NCBI RefSeq assembly: GCF_002078355.1
Contig: NZ_CP015363.1
Span: 558,001-622,000 of the forward strand
DNA: 64,000 bases
Direction: 5' to 3'
Source of the DNA: Ferroplasma acidiphilum
Lineage (GTDB): Archaea; Thermoplasmatota; Thermoplasmata; Thermoplasmatales; Thermoplasmataceae
A program made the position numbers and the translations under genes. The notes below the pieces were generated by a model, which saw nothing but the letters and a program-made list of their open reading frames with translations, was not told the DNA's origin and ran no database searches. Numbering within the stretch: the stretch's first letter is position 1; the number at the start of each line of letters is the position of its first letter. Below are positions 54,282-62,878 of this stretch, in pieces.

Positions 54282-56312
54282 ATGAAAAAAGGATTGAAAA
54301 TTATAATAGTAGTTGTGGTTGCAATAATCCTGGTCAGTACAGCTTTTTTGGTACTGTATCATCCGACGCATGCATTCACAGACACATCGCAGACAGCCGC
54401 CCCAGAACAATTGGACCCTGCTACAGGATTTTTTACCACTAATGGGCCTCTATTCTCGGCAGTGTTTCAAACTCTTGTAGAATATAATGGCAGCTCCACA
54501 AATGTGACACCGGTACTGGCTAGCCATGTTACGAATTTAAATGATACACATTACATATTCACAATGAGAAGTGGTGCCAATTTTAGCAATGGCCAGCCTT
54601 TAAACGCAACATCTGCATGGTTCTCATTTGCAAGAGGTATAGTAATGGGTCAGGGGCCCTACGCAGCTGATTACTCTGGAACATTGTTCAATGGAACTAT
54701 GGCTGGAATAACCGGAGTGTACCTTCCTGTTGGCATAATACCTGCACTTATAAATGCAGGTTATCACATATCAAACACAACGTATAAGGTAAATAAAACT
54801 GTTACTATGAATACTTACAATTACACAATTGCAGGAAACGACCTTGCAAGCATACTATCTCATTTTAACTACAATGCAACTGAAATGAAAGTAATGAACT
54901 ATGCTAACCAGTCACTTGTCGTAAACAGTAATGGGACATTCCAGATAAACACTGAACATAAATACGCTTTTCTGCTATCTGCTATAGCGGGATGGTGGGG
55001 AGACATAGTAGAGCCAAGTTATGTTGATGCACATGACGGCGTTCAGGTGAATACGCCCAATTCTTATTTAGATGCTAATGGTGTAATAGGTTCCGGCCCA
55101 TACGAAATATCAAGCGTGGGAAAAGGTTTTTCGACAATAGTGCTTAAAGCTAACCCTAACTACTGGGTAACAAGTGCAATGGTTAATAACGGCAGTATAA
55201 GTGCAATAGCCAAGCCAGCAAGCATAAAAACTGTAGTTATAGACTATGGATTATCCCACGCAGACAGGCTTGAAGATTTCGATAGGGGAATATCGCAGAT
55301 ATCGACAGTCTCACCATCATCGTTTAAACAGATGATAAATGGATTCCATAATAAAACAGAAAGAACAGGCGCTCTTGTTAAATCATATAATGAAATAGGT
55401 GTATTCTATATTTCAATGAACACTCAGAGGTCCTATACAAACAACACTCATTTCAGGGAAGCATTGTACAACGCTATGAATTACACTGCACAATTAAAAG
55501 TATATAACAATAACTATAACGGCACACCTGAAGCTTACACAGAACTAGGACCGTTATCCCCTGTATTTGGGAAAGCATACTATAATCCAAACAACTACCC
55601 CTTGCCTAAACAAAACCTTACAGCCGCAATAGCAAACATTACTACAGCTGGTAAAGAGATGGGCTTTTATGTTACATTGCCCAATGGTTCAAAAGTTGGT
55701 GATACAAGTGGAACAGATCTATCGCATCATACATTCGCTATAACCGGAATTAGTCCCGCAACAAGTATAGAAACAGCTTCCATGTCAGCCGCAATAAGTT
55801 CATTTACCCACATTGGACTAACATTCAAAACTTCACTCGTTACAGAATCAACAGTGAGTGGTTGGACCAATGCTTCAGCAACTCCGCATTTTGTTGACCT
55901 TGGCTGGCTTCCCGATTATCTTGATCCTATTGGACAGCAGTTGATAGATGTATACAGTCCAGCGGCAGGAGGAGCATTCGGTGGAAATGATGCATGGGTA
56001 GATAACACATCTCTAAACGCCAACTTTACAAATTTGGATTTCAAAAACATATCCGATCAAAAACAGGCTATGTACAATGTACAGAATCTTACATATAACC
56101 AGTATGCATATATGTGGACACCAATGCCAGATGCAGTATATTTCGTTGCACCAAATGTTCATGGATTCGTTTACAATAATATAACTTCCTCCTACTTTTA
56201 CAACATGATGACATTTACAGGAAAGTTGACAAGTAGTGTTGGATTCATGACATTATACACACTAGTAGCTGATATCGAAATGGCATTTACAAATGCCGCC
56301 CCAAAATTTTAA
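54282..56312 (+). CDS. Oligopeptide-type extracellular solute-binding protein
   Basis: A 676-residue protein of the SBP_bac_5 (peptide/nickel-binding) family. It begins with a basic start and a hydrophobic helix (MKKGLKIIIVVVVAIILVSTAF), followed by the mature domain, with TLVEYNGSS..., ARGIVMGQGPYAADY and ANPNYWVTSA matching the family. There is no lipobox Cys, so the N-terminal helix is either cleaved or an anchor. More than twenty N-x-S/T sites point to a heavily glycosylated surface protein. It delivers peptides or similar compounds to a permease, most likely the one coded at 57645-61515, which is on the opposite strand. Confidence 0.88.
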   Translation: MKKGLKIIIVVVVAIILVSTAFLVLYHPTHAFTDTSQTAAPEQLDPATGFFTTNGPLFSAVFQTLVEYNGSSTNVTPVLASHVTNLNDTHYIFTMRSGANFSNGQPLNATSAWFSFARGIVMGQGPYAADYSGTLFNGTMAGITGVYLPVGIIPALINAGYHISNTTYKVNKTVTMNTYNYTIAGNDLASILSHFNYNATEMKVMNYANQSLVVNSNGTFQINTEHKYAFLLSAIAGWWGDIVEPSYVDAHDGVQVNTPNSYLDANGVIGSGPYEISSVGKGFSTIVLKANPNYWVTSAMVNNGSISAIAKPASIKTVVIDYGLSHADRLEDFDRGISQISTVSPSSFKQMINGFHNKTERTGALVKSYNEIGVFYISMNTQRSYTNNTHFREALYNAMNYTAQLKVYNNNYNGTPEAYTELGPLSPVFGKAYYNPNNYPLPKQNLTAAIANITTAGKEMGFYVTLPNGSKVGDTSGTDLSHHTFAITGISPATSIETASMSAAISSFTHIGLTFKTSLVTESTVSGWTNASATPHFVDLGWLPDYLDPIGQQLIDVYSPAAGGAFGGNDAWVDNTSLNANFTNLDFKNISDQKQAMYNVQNLTYNQYAYMWTPMPDAVYFVAPNVHGFVYNNITSSYFYNMMTFTGKLTSSVGFMTLYTLVADIEMAFTNAAPKF

Positions 56313-57240
56313 TTTTTAAATAATTTTATCTATTAATTTTAAATAATTTTTCAAACCATATTTTTTCAATGATTTTTAATTGATTATTCTAAATAATGTA
56401 CAATCACGCAGGCAACTATCCGAATTATGTTAATATAAAAAATAAAAGGTGTAGACAGTGATCATTTATGAATAAACTGTATGTTTTCTATAAACCTCAA
56501 TTTTCAATACATGTATGGATAGATATGATTATGATTTACACCTAAAATAATTATTTTTCAGTTGAACTGTGAATATTTCCAAATCTATTTCATAGGTTTT
56601 CCCAGGTTGACTTTAATGTACATGGGGGTTATATCAAAGGCACATTGAATTTCTATTTAGATATTTTTCAATGAAATATCTGTATCAACGCGATCGGATC
56701 ATGCCTTGTAATCATGTTTTTATAGTCTACCCATGTGTTTTTTGCTTGTTTCTCATAGCAATTAATTTACATGAATGAATATCTGGAGATATAGTTAATC
56801 AGGTATTTAAATTTAGGCCTATTATAATTGCGAACATATATTAAAATCTTAAACGCCTTAATAGTGTAAATACTATAATAGAGATTGTAAACAGATATAT
56901 GGAAATATAAATTAGTACTTCTCAGAACCTATTTTACACGATAGATCAGCGAAAATCACTTTGGTATAAAATAAATTGGAATATAGGGGTTTGCCCATGT
57001 AGACATGGTGAAATAAAAATTTCAAAAATCTAACTGGATCGTTTGATATGCTCTAATTCAAATGTTGCGCACTATGCACAATATTTTCATACGTATATAT
57101 GAAAAGAGAGACATATACTAACTTTACTCAATAAAACCACAAAATGGCCACTGGGTTCGCTTATCATTGTCATAATTTAATTATGATTAAATATTGTACA
57201 GGTACTCAATATGCATATTAATATTGCAGAATAACCCTGG
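56313..57240. other. 928-base interval without a recognised gene
   Basis: The region lies between the 3' ends of the solute-binding protein gene and the small PH-like gene, so it need hold no promoter. It begins with a T-rich stretch (TTTTAAATAATTTT twice), suited to termination. On the minus strand around 56650-56780 a 32-codon frame reads KNTWVDYKNMITRHDPIAL, which looks like protein but has no start and is stopped on both sides, so it may be a gene relic. No repeat or RNA gene is recognised. Confidence 0.4.
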
Positions 57241-57639
57241 TTATCCCTGCTTAATCCCGATATTGTTGTTATTTAATTGTATCTGGATATCATCATGAAT
57301 TTTTTCTGCATCTGGAAGATCCTTTAAAAGATAATTTTTTGTTTTGGTAATTATATATATAGAATGTAAACCAAATTTCCTTTGAAGATAACCCTCTGTA
57401 ATAAAAAAATCTTTTATATTCTGATACTTTACTATGTGTGATGCAAAAAAATTTTTTATGTATAAATGGTCTTCGTATATCTCTACTTTATAACTCATTT
57501 TGTAGAGGATGTAAAGAATACTTACAAGATAAACAACACCAAGAAAGATGAGATAATTTAAAATGGTTTTATTGTTGATTCTAAGAAAAACAGAAAAAAT
57601 TACAACAAGAATTGTTATTTTAATCAGTGTTTTTTCCAT
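57241..57639 (-). CDS. Small membrane protein with a PH-like (bPH2/DUF304) domain
   Basis: A 132-residue protein from ATG 57639. Two hydrophobic segments (about 5-20 and 25-45) are followed by a beta-rich domain, YKVEIYEDHLYIKNFFASHIVKYQNI with GYLQRKFGLHSIYIITKTKNY, which fits the bacterial PH-domain family known as DUF304 (usual pattern: ip...Iq.v.i.q..lqr..Gl..v.i.t). It starts 5 bases after the stop of the ATPase gene with a GGGGG site; a longer form from ATG 57663, overlapping the ATPase gene, is less likely. It is the last gene of the peptide transporter operon; its role there is unknown. Confidence 0.65.
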   Translation of the reverse strand: MEKTLIKITILVVIFSVFLRINNKTILNYLIFLGVVYLVSILYILYKMSYKVEIYEDHLYIKNFFASHIVKYQNIKDFFITEGYLQRKFGLHSIYIITKTKNYLLKDLPDAEKIHDDIQIQLNNNNIGIKQG

Positions 57640-57644
57640 CCCCC

Positions 57645-58586
57645 TTATCCATACAGCCAGCATAAAACCTTAACACCATCTACATCTCTAAATTCAGGTT
57701 CTGTTTTTTTACATATATCCATAACTTTAGGGCAACGATTGCTAAATTTACAACCCGGAGGAACATTAATAAGGCTAGGCACATCTCCTACCGGTGACGC
57801 TAATTCTTTCTTTTCAAAATCCGGAACGGACGCAATTAAAAGCTGTGTATACGGGTGCTTTGGGCTCTCAATAATTTTCTTTGTATCTCCGTATTCAAAT
57901 ATCTTCCCTGCATATGTCACGGCCATTTTATCGGTTAAATACTTGGCCACTCCTATATTATGAGTGATAAATAAATATGTAAGGTTATACTGTGCCTGGA
58001 TATCAAGCAGCAGATCCAGTATCTGTGCCTGTATAGACTCGTCCAGAGCAGAAGTAGGTTCATCTAAAATTAATAGGTCTGGCGCTTTTATCAGGGCCCT
58101 TGCAATGGCTATTCTCTGTATCTGGCCACCAGACATTTCTTTAGGTTCCTTGTTTTTAATTTCATCATAATCTAATCCAACCAGAGACAAAACTTCTTTC
58201 ACCTTTTCAGGATCGAACTTGCCAAGAGGCTCAGAAACCAGGCTTTTAATTTTCATTCTCGGGTTTACCGATGTATAGGGATTCTGAAATACCATTGAAG
58301 TATGTTTTCTCACTAGAGATAAATTCTTTTTTGTGATTTTATCTTCTTCAAAAAACATTTCACCTTCTGTAGGCATTTCTATTGTTGAAATGAGTTTTCC
58401 CAGAGTTGTTTTCCCGGAACCCGATTCTCCAACAACACCCAGTATCTTACCTTTTTCTATCTCTATCGATACATTGTCCAATGCTTTAACGTATACAGGC
58501 TTACGCCTGAATATAACATCCAGCAATTGCATTTCCTGTGTTAGATAGTATTTTTTTATATTGTTTAATGTAATTATATTACTCAA
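57645..58586 (-). CDS. dppF: Peptide ABC transporter ATPase (DppF/OppF type)
   Basis: A 313-residue ABC ATPase. Walker A is GESGSGKTT (53-61), the signature is EMSGGQIQRIAIARA, Walker B is LLILDEPTSALD, and the H-loop is ITHN. The C-terminal oligopeptide/dipeptide extension ends with GCKFSNRCPKVMDIC and VLCW, four Cys in a row of the type that binds an Fe-S cluster in a bacterial DppD. The start is TTG 58586, overlapping dppD by 8 bases after GAGGTG. Confidence 0.92.
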   Translation of the reverse strand: MSNIITLNNIKKYYLTQEMQLLDVIFRRKPVYVKALDNVSIEIEKGKILGVVGESGSGKTTLGKLISTIEMPTEGEMFFEEDKITKKNLSLVRKHTSMVFQNPYTSVNPRMKIKSLVSEPLGKFDPEKVKEVLSLVGLDYDEIKNKEPKEMSGGQIQRIAIARALIKAPDLLILDEPTSALDESIQAQILDLLLDIQAQYNLTYLFITHNIGVAKYLTDKMAVTYAGKIFEYGDTKKIIESPKHPYTQLLIASVPDFEKKELASPVGDVPSLINVPPGCKFSNRCPKVMDICKKTEPEFRDVDGVKVLCWLYG

Positions 58587-59547
58587 AGAGCCAGCACCTC
58601 ACTTTATAGTCTCCGCCAATAGATATAAGCGGAGGTTCTTCCACTTCGCACTTTCCAAATACCTTCTCGCATCTTGTGTGAAATCTGCAACCCCGTGGTA
58701 AATTAAAAAAAGAAGGAGGCGCGCCTTTCAGATAATACAGTTTAGAATTCGTTTTATAATCGGTAGGCACACTTTTTAATAAAGCTATAGTGTAAGGATG
58801 TCTTGGATTTTTAACCAGAAGATCTGAACCATTAAATTCCATAATGGTTCCCGCATACATCACCATAATTTTATTCGATATCACGTATGCCAGGCTAAGG
58901 TCGTGTGTGATAAAAATAATTGACATACCATAATCTCTATTCATTTCCTTTAATAGATTTATAACCTGTGCCTGTATTGTTACATCAAGTGCGGTAGTTG
59001 GTTCATCTGCTATCAGTAATTTGGGCCTTAAAATCAAAGCCATTGAAATTACAACTCTCTGTACCTGCCCACCTGATAATTCGTGCGGAAATCTTTTGAT
59101 AATCTGTTCTGGATCCGGTAGCCTGACAGACTTGAGAGCTTGAATGATAACATTATTGAGATGTTCTTCAGTAGCATCACTTTTGTCCCTTTCAGCCTTA
59201 ATTTTAGCAGCTTCAATTAATTGATAACCAACAGTCTTGACTGGGTTTAAACTGTTTAATGGATTCTGAAAAATCATAAATATTTCAGTACCTCTGATCA
59301 ACGTCATTTCATCTTCGCTTAATTTTAACAGATCTTTGCCATCAAGAACTATTTCACCAGACTCCTCCCCTGATGGTGGAAGCAAACGTGTAATTGCACC
59401 ACCAAGGGTACTTTTTCCAGATCCCGATTCACCTACTATGGATATGGAATCACCTTTATCCAGGTTCAAAGCGAAGTTATTTAGTACTGTTGACTTTCCA
59501 TTCACTGTTTTGTATGATACTTTTAAATCTTTAATTTCAAGAAACAA
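58579..59547 (-). CDS. dppD: Peptide ABC transporter ATPase (DppD/OppD type)
   Basis: A 322-residue ABC ATPase. Walker A is GESGSGKST, the signature is ELSGGQVQRVVISMAL, Walker B is LLIADEPTTALD and the H-loop is ITHDLSLA. The C-terminus has GCRFHTRCEKVFGKC and VRCW, the same four-Cys pattern as its partner. The start is taken as TTG 59547, six bases after GAGGTG; a GTG at 59556 lies within that site. It pairs with DppF as a heterodimer. Confidence 0.92.
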   Translation of the reverse strand: MFLEIKDLKVSYKTVNGKSTVLNNFALNLDKGDSISIVGESGSGKSTLGGAITRLLPPSGEESGEIVLDGKDLLKLSEDEMTLIRGTEIFMIFQNPLNSLNPVKTVGYQLIEAAKIKAERDKSDATEEHLNNVIIQALKSVRLPDPEQIIKRFPHELSGGQVQRVVISMALILRPKLLIADEPTTALDVTIQAQVINLLKEMNRDYGMSIIFITHDLSLAYVISNKIMVMYAGTIMEFNGSDLLVKNPRHPYTIALLKSVPTDYKTNSKLYYLKGAPPSFFNLPRGCRFHTRCEKVFGKCEVEEPPLISIGGDYKVRCWLFE

Positions 59548-59557
59548 TTTTTGCACC

Positions 59558-60487
59558 TCAGTAATCTATCCTGTTGTTAATTATATCCTGATACCTATCA
59601 CCAACGAGTACGAATCCAGCAACTATGATAAGTATGCTAACACTTGGAAATACAGAATACCACCAATCTGCTGGTAGGTATCCGAGACCATTGGAAGCCA
59701 TTGCACCAAGTTCTGGTATCGGTATTGTTAACCCGATTCCAAGAAAGGCAAGTGTGGCATATGTAAGTATCACATTTCCAAAATCCAGTGCAGCGTATGC
59801 TATAACCGGATCAATACTGTTCAAAAATAGATATCTAAAGAAAAGGCTGATCTTCTTTACGCCATTAATTTTAGCAGCCTGCATATAGTCCATATTTTTG
59901 ATCTTTAATGTTTGCCCTCTGAAAAACCTAGCGTAAGTAGGCCACCATACTATGGATAATGATATAATAACAGCATCAAATCCGGCCTTTAAAGGAATAG
60001 AAATAGCAATAACCAGAATCAACGCAGGTATTGATAGAAAAGAATCAGTCAATCTCATTATAATGTTCTCTATCCAGCCCCCTTTCCACCCTGATATTAT
60101 TCCCAGCAGTGAACCAATTATTATAGCAGAGAATACTACTATTACAGCAACAAGTGCATCTCTTGGCATTGAGTATAGCATCCTTGAAAGTATAGATTCG
60201 CCATCGAAATTTGTACCGAAGATTAAAGCTAATGAATGCGTTGAAGGGCCTTCCAGAGAGGCTGCATAATTGATCTTAAAGGGGTTAGACGGTAATAGTA
60301 GATATCCAAGTTTTGAATCACTTGTATAAGAAGCTATATCTTCTAATAGTCCCTGTATTAATGACCATACAAAAAACCATCCTACTATTATAATACCTAT
60401 AATGGCAGACTTATCTTTGATAAACTGACTAAAATAACCTGCCTTTTTAAACGTAGTAGTTTTTTCAAATGTATTCTCATCTATCAT
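59558..60487 (-). CDS. dppC: Peptide ABC transporter permease (DppC/OppC type)
   Basis: A 309-residue permease with about six membrane helices and the cytoplasmic coupling-loop consensus EAA-like segment YMQAAKINGVKKISLFFRYLF. The charged N-terminal tail (DENTFEKTTTFKK) and a long first periplasmic loop are typical of DppC. The start overlaps the dppB stop by 4 bases. Confidence 0.9.
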   Translation of the reverse strand: MIDENTFEKTTTFKKAGYFSQFIKDKSAIIGIIIVGWFFVWSLIQGLLEDIASYTSDSKLGYLLLPSNPFKINYAASLEGPSTHSLALIFGTNFDGESILSRMLYSMPRDALVAVIVVFSAIIIGSLLGIISGWKGGWIENIIMRLTDSFLSIPALILVIAISIPLKAGFDAVIISLSIVWWPTYARFFRGQTLKIKNMDYMQAAKINGVKKISLFFRYLFLNSIDPVIAYAALDFGNVILTYATLAFLGIGLTIPIPELGAMASNGLGYLPADWWYSVFPSVSILIIVAGFVLVGDRYQDIINNRIDY

Positions 60488-61515
60488 CTAACTCTCACCC
60501 GTGGATCTATTACTCCATAAAGTATGTCTGCTGCTAAATTAGCTATAATAATTGATATTGCAATTATAACAGTGGTTGATAATATCGCAATATAATCAAG
60601 TGTGTATATGGAATGAACTATAAACCAGCCCATACCATGATAGTCAAAAATATCTTCAACAACCACGGCGCCAGCAACTGCATAACCGAACGTCAAAGCC
60701 AGCAATGTAATTATAGGTATTGAGGCATTTCTCAAAGCCGCCCCATATACTGCGCTTTTTCTGCTTATTCCTTTCATTAACTCCAATTTAAAATAATCTG
60801 ATTCCATAGAATCAAGCATAGATGATCTAGTTATCCTGGTAATAACTCCAAAACTCAGAAGTGCTATTGCCAGAACTGGCAAAATCATATGCTGTATCAG
60901 GCTGAAAAAGTAGGGCAAGTCACCTGCTATTATTGCATTTAATAGTGGGAATGCTGCCACATCTGGTGGAGCAATAAGAGTTGGGCTAACCATCCCTGTG
61001 GATGGCAAAAGTCCGAGATCATATGCGAGGAATAATTGTATAACAATCGCTATAAAAAATGGTGGTGAAGCCCATGTTACAAGGTAAACACCCTTAACTC
61101 CCTGATCCTGTATTTTTCTTCTATGGGAAGCACCAAATGCACCAGTGTATAGCCCAAGTAAGGTGGAGATTATTATAGCAGGTATAACCAGTTCAAGTGT
61201 CCTTGGAAGGAATGTTCCTATAAGGGTAATTTCAGGTACGTGATAAACTGGATCATAACCTAAATTACCCCTAAACACATTACCTATATACAATAATACC
61301 TGTGTATACAACGGAGCGTTAAGATGATATTTTATGATTATGGCATTTATCTCAGCTCTGGTATGGTGCCCTGAACCAGCATATATACCAGCTAGAGCAT
61401 CTGGCGTAGGCGCAATTAAGTGTATTAAAAAGTATACTATTACGATAATAAAGATTAACGTAACAACTGCATAAATTGCCCTTCTTACAATATACAGAAT
61501 TAAATTTGTATTCAT
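60484..61515 (-). CDS. dppB: Peptide ABC transporter permease (DppB/OppB type)
   Basis: A 343-residue permease with about six helices; the start IVRRAIYAVVTLIFIIVIVYFLIHLIAP and the coupling loop YFKLELMKGISRKSAVYGAALRNASIPI fit the DppB family. It is the first gene of the operon dppB-dppC-dppD-dppF-PH-like gene. The TATA-like ATATAATATTTA about 25 bases before the ATG suggests a leaderless mRNA. Confidence 0.9.
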   Translation of the reverse strand: MNTNLILYIVRRAIYAVVTLIFIIVIVYFLIHLIAPTPDALAGIYAGSGHHTRAEINAIIIKYHLNAPLYTQVLLYIGNVFRGNLGYDPVYHVPEITLIGTFLPRTLELVIPAIIISTLLGLYTGAFGASHRRKIQDQGVKGVYLVTWASPPFFIAIVIQLFLAYDLGLLPSTGMVSPTLIAPPDVAAFPLLNAIIAGDLPYFFSLIQHMILPVLAIALLSFGVITRITRSSMLDSMESDYFKLELMKGISRKSAVYGAALRNASIPIITLLALTFGYAVAGAVVVEDIFDYHGMGWFIVHSIYTLDYIAILSTTVIIAISIIIANLAADILYGVIDPRVRVR

Positions 61516-61991
61516 GCAATTGACAAATTAAGATATAATATTTAACATTTGTGTTGAAGAAAATGTCAAAATTGTTATTTGATAAAATCTCTTAAAGTAA
61601 ATGTTTATAAATTATATATAATAATTGAGCATTAAAATTCAACACTAATTCTGAATAATGGTCGTTAATCATTTGAAATTGTGCTATGATTATTATGCAA
61701 TAAAAATAAAGACATACCACAGATCACAAAACTTTAACATACTATAGCAGATAAGATTGGGGAGTTATATTTCTGTAAAATTTATACTCTTTTAGTTGAT
61801 ATATTATTTTCATTTTAACATTTATATATTTAAATATAACTTTATACTTTTATATATAATTCTTGGTATTAAATAGTTCGCGGGTATATTGCCGCTAAAG
61901 TTTAAGAACTTTCCAGGGAATACAACGCTTCATTGGAAGACAAATCATAAGGTATATTTATAACGTTTTAAAATTAATTTGCCTGGATTGA
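61516..61991. other. Intergenic region, boundary between transporter operon and mobile element
   Basis: A 476-base AT-rich interval with the dppB promoter at its left end. At 61875-61960 the plus strand has a 28-codon frame reading FAGILPLKFKNFPGN and TTLHWKTNHKVYL, flanked by stops, perhaps a gene relic. TATA-like runs precede it. No attachment site or tRNA gene is visible. Confidence 0.4.
61532..61544 (-). promoter_or_regulatory. TATA-like box of the peptide transporter operon
   Basis: The minus strand reads TAAATATTATATC here, centred about 24 bases before the dppB ATG at 61515, as expected for a leaderless archaeal transcript. ACATTT and AAATGT around 61547-61568 form a 6-base inverted repeat with a 10-base spacer just upstream of it, a candidate operator. 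Confidence 0.45.
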
Positions 61992-62276
61992 TGTATTATC
62001 GAACTGCTAAAGTCCAGGATTGACATATATTTTGTTGTCAGGCTTTTAGGCCATGAGGATCTTTCTTCCACAGAAATCTATCTCCACCCTACCCAGGATG
62101 ACGCAATAAATGCACCTAGAAAATTAAAAGAACAAACAGTCCAAAACTCAGTGGGACTGAACGGTGTGGACTCAAGGGGATTGAAATGGAGTTATACACT
62201 TTTCCGGGGGTTTACACATGGCATCTTATGTAAATTCGAGATGTTATTACAATTTGAGAAAAAGATTTGGCCATAG
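61992..62276 (+). pseudogene. Truncated tyrosine recombinase (integrase), C-terminal part
   Basis: A frame open from 61992 to TAG 62274-62276 reads IELLKSRIDIYFVVRLLGH, EDLSSTEIYLHPTQDDAI near its start, the C-terminal part of a tyrosine recombinase with the last active-site His in LLGHEDLSSTEIY and the Tyr. The upstream catalytic domain (Arg, His-x-x-Arg) is missing and the frame starts directly after a TGA, so the gene is a fragment. After about 62130 the tail does not look like the family. It marks an old integration event; the remainder may have been lost by recombination. Confidence 0.7.
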
Positions 62277-62382
62277 CATTGCCGGAACCATTATGAATTA
62301 CTGGTATTATTACAATGTAGACCCTCCAGAAGACCAGGATATAGCATTAGAATATTTTATTCTTAAAAGGGATGTTAAATGA
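62218..62382 (+). CDS. Small basic protein of the mobile region (54 aa)
   Basis: A 54-residue protein, MASYVNSRCYYNLRKRFGHSI then MNYWYYYNVDPPEDQDIALEYFI, rich in Tyr. The ATG at 62218 overlaps the tail of the integrase fragment in another frame. Its TGA overlaps the next ATG (ATGA), which supports it as a gene. No family is recognised. Confidence 0.4.
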   Translation: MASYVNSRCYYNLRKRFGHSIAGTIMNYWYYYNVDPPEDQDIALEYFILKRDVK

Positions 62383-62615
62383 TTTTTAGAATCAATGTAA
62401 AAAATGAAAATTCGTTTCTTCAAGTCATATTATATGAGAATGGAAGTAAATACCTTGTTTTTCCGAAGTTAATTTTAATTCATAATTTTTTAGCCCAAAG
62501 TGGAAGCAGTACAGAGAAGTTCCTATTTATAAAGGTTTTACATCAATTTATAGACAGTTTCTCATGCAAATATGGAAGCAGTAAAGTGGAAGCACATGTG
62601 AGGTTGCATATATGA
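62379..62615 (+). CDS. Hypothetical protein of the mobile region (78 aa)
   Basis: A 78-residue protein starting MIFRINVKNENSFLQV. No family is seen. It overlaps its neighbours on both sides by ATGA, consistent with an operon. Three copies of the short repeat TGGAAGCA lie inside it, so part of the sequence may be under DNA-level selection. The frame may be a chance one. Confidence 0.4.
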   Translation: MIFRINVKNENSFLQVILYENGSKYLVFPKLILIHNFLAQSGSSTEKFLFIKVLHQFIDSFSCKYGSSKVEAHVRLHI

Positions 62616-62878
62616 GGATATTTAATCCTGGACCTGAATATTCCCAGATCATTTCTTATCTATTAACAGGCAAATCAGCAAGGGAAATTGGAAGGATTAT
62701 GGGATACAAGTCGGGAGGTACAGTATCCAAGAAAATTAAAAGGCTTATCAACCATGGATATTTAATAAACCATACGGGTCCTGACAACCGGTTTTATTCA
62801 ATAACACTGAAAGGCTATTCTATAATAGGCAATAAAAGGGAAGATAACTCCCCCACACAGTCAGGCAAAGTGGAAGCA
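62497..62878. repeat. Iteron-like short direct repeats (TGGAAGCA)
   Basis: TGGAAGCA occurs at 62501-62508, 62573-62580, 62587-62594 and 62871-62878. Three of the four are preceded by AAAG, giving AAAGTGGAAGCA at 62497, 62583 and 62867, and the last two of these extend to a 13-base identity. They fall in different codon phases, so the protein alone does not explain the first. Repeats of this kind near a plasmid replication or regulatory gene can be binding sites; this is a guess. Confidence 0.35.
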
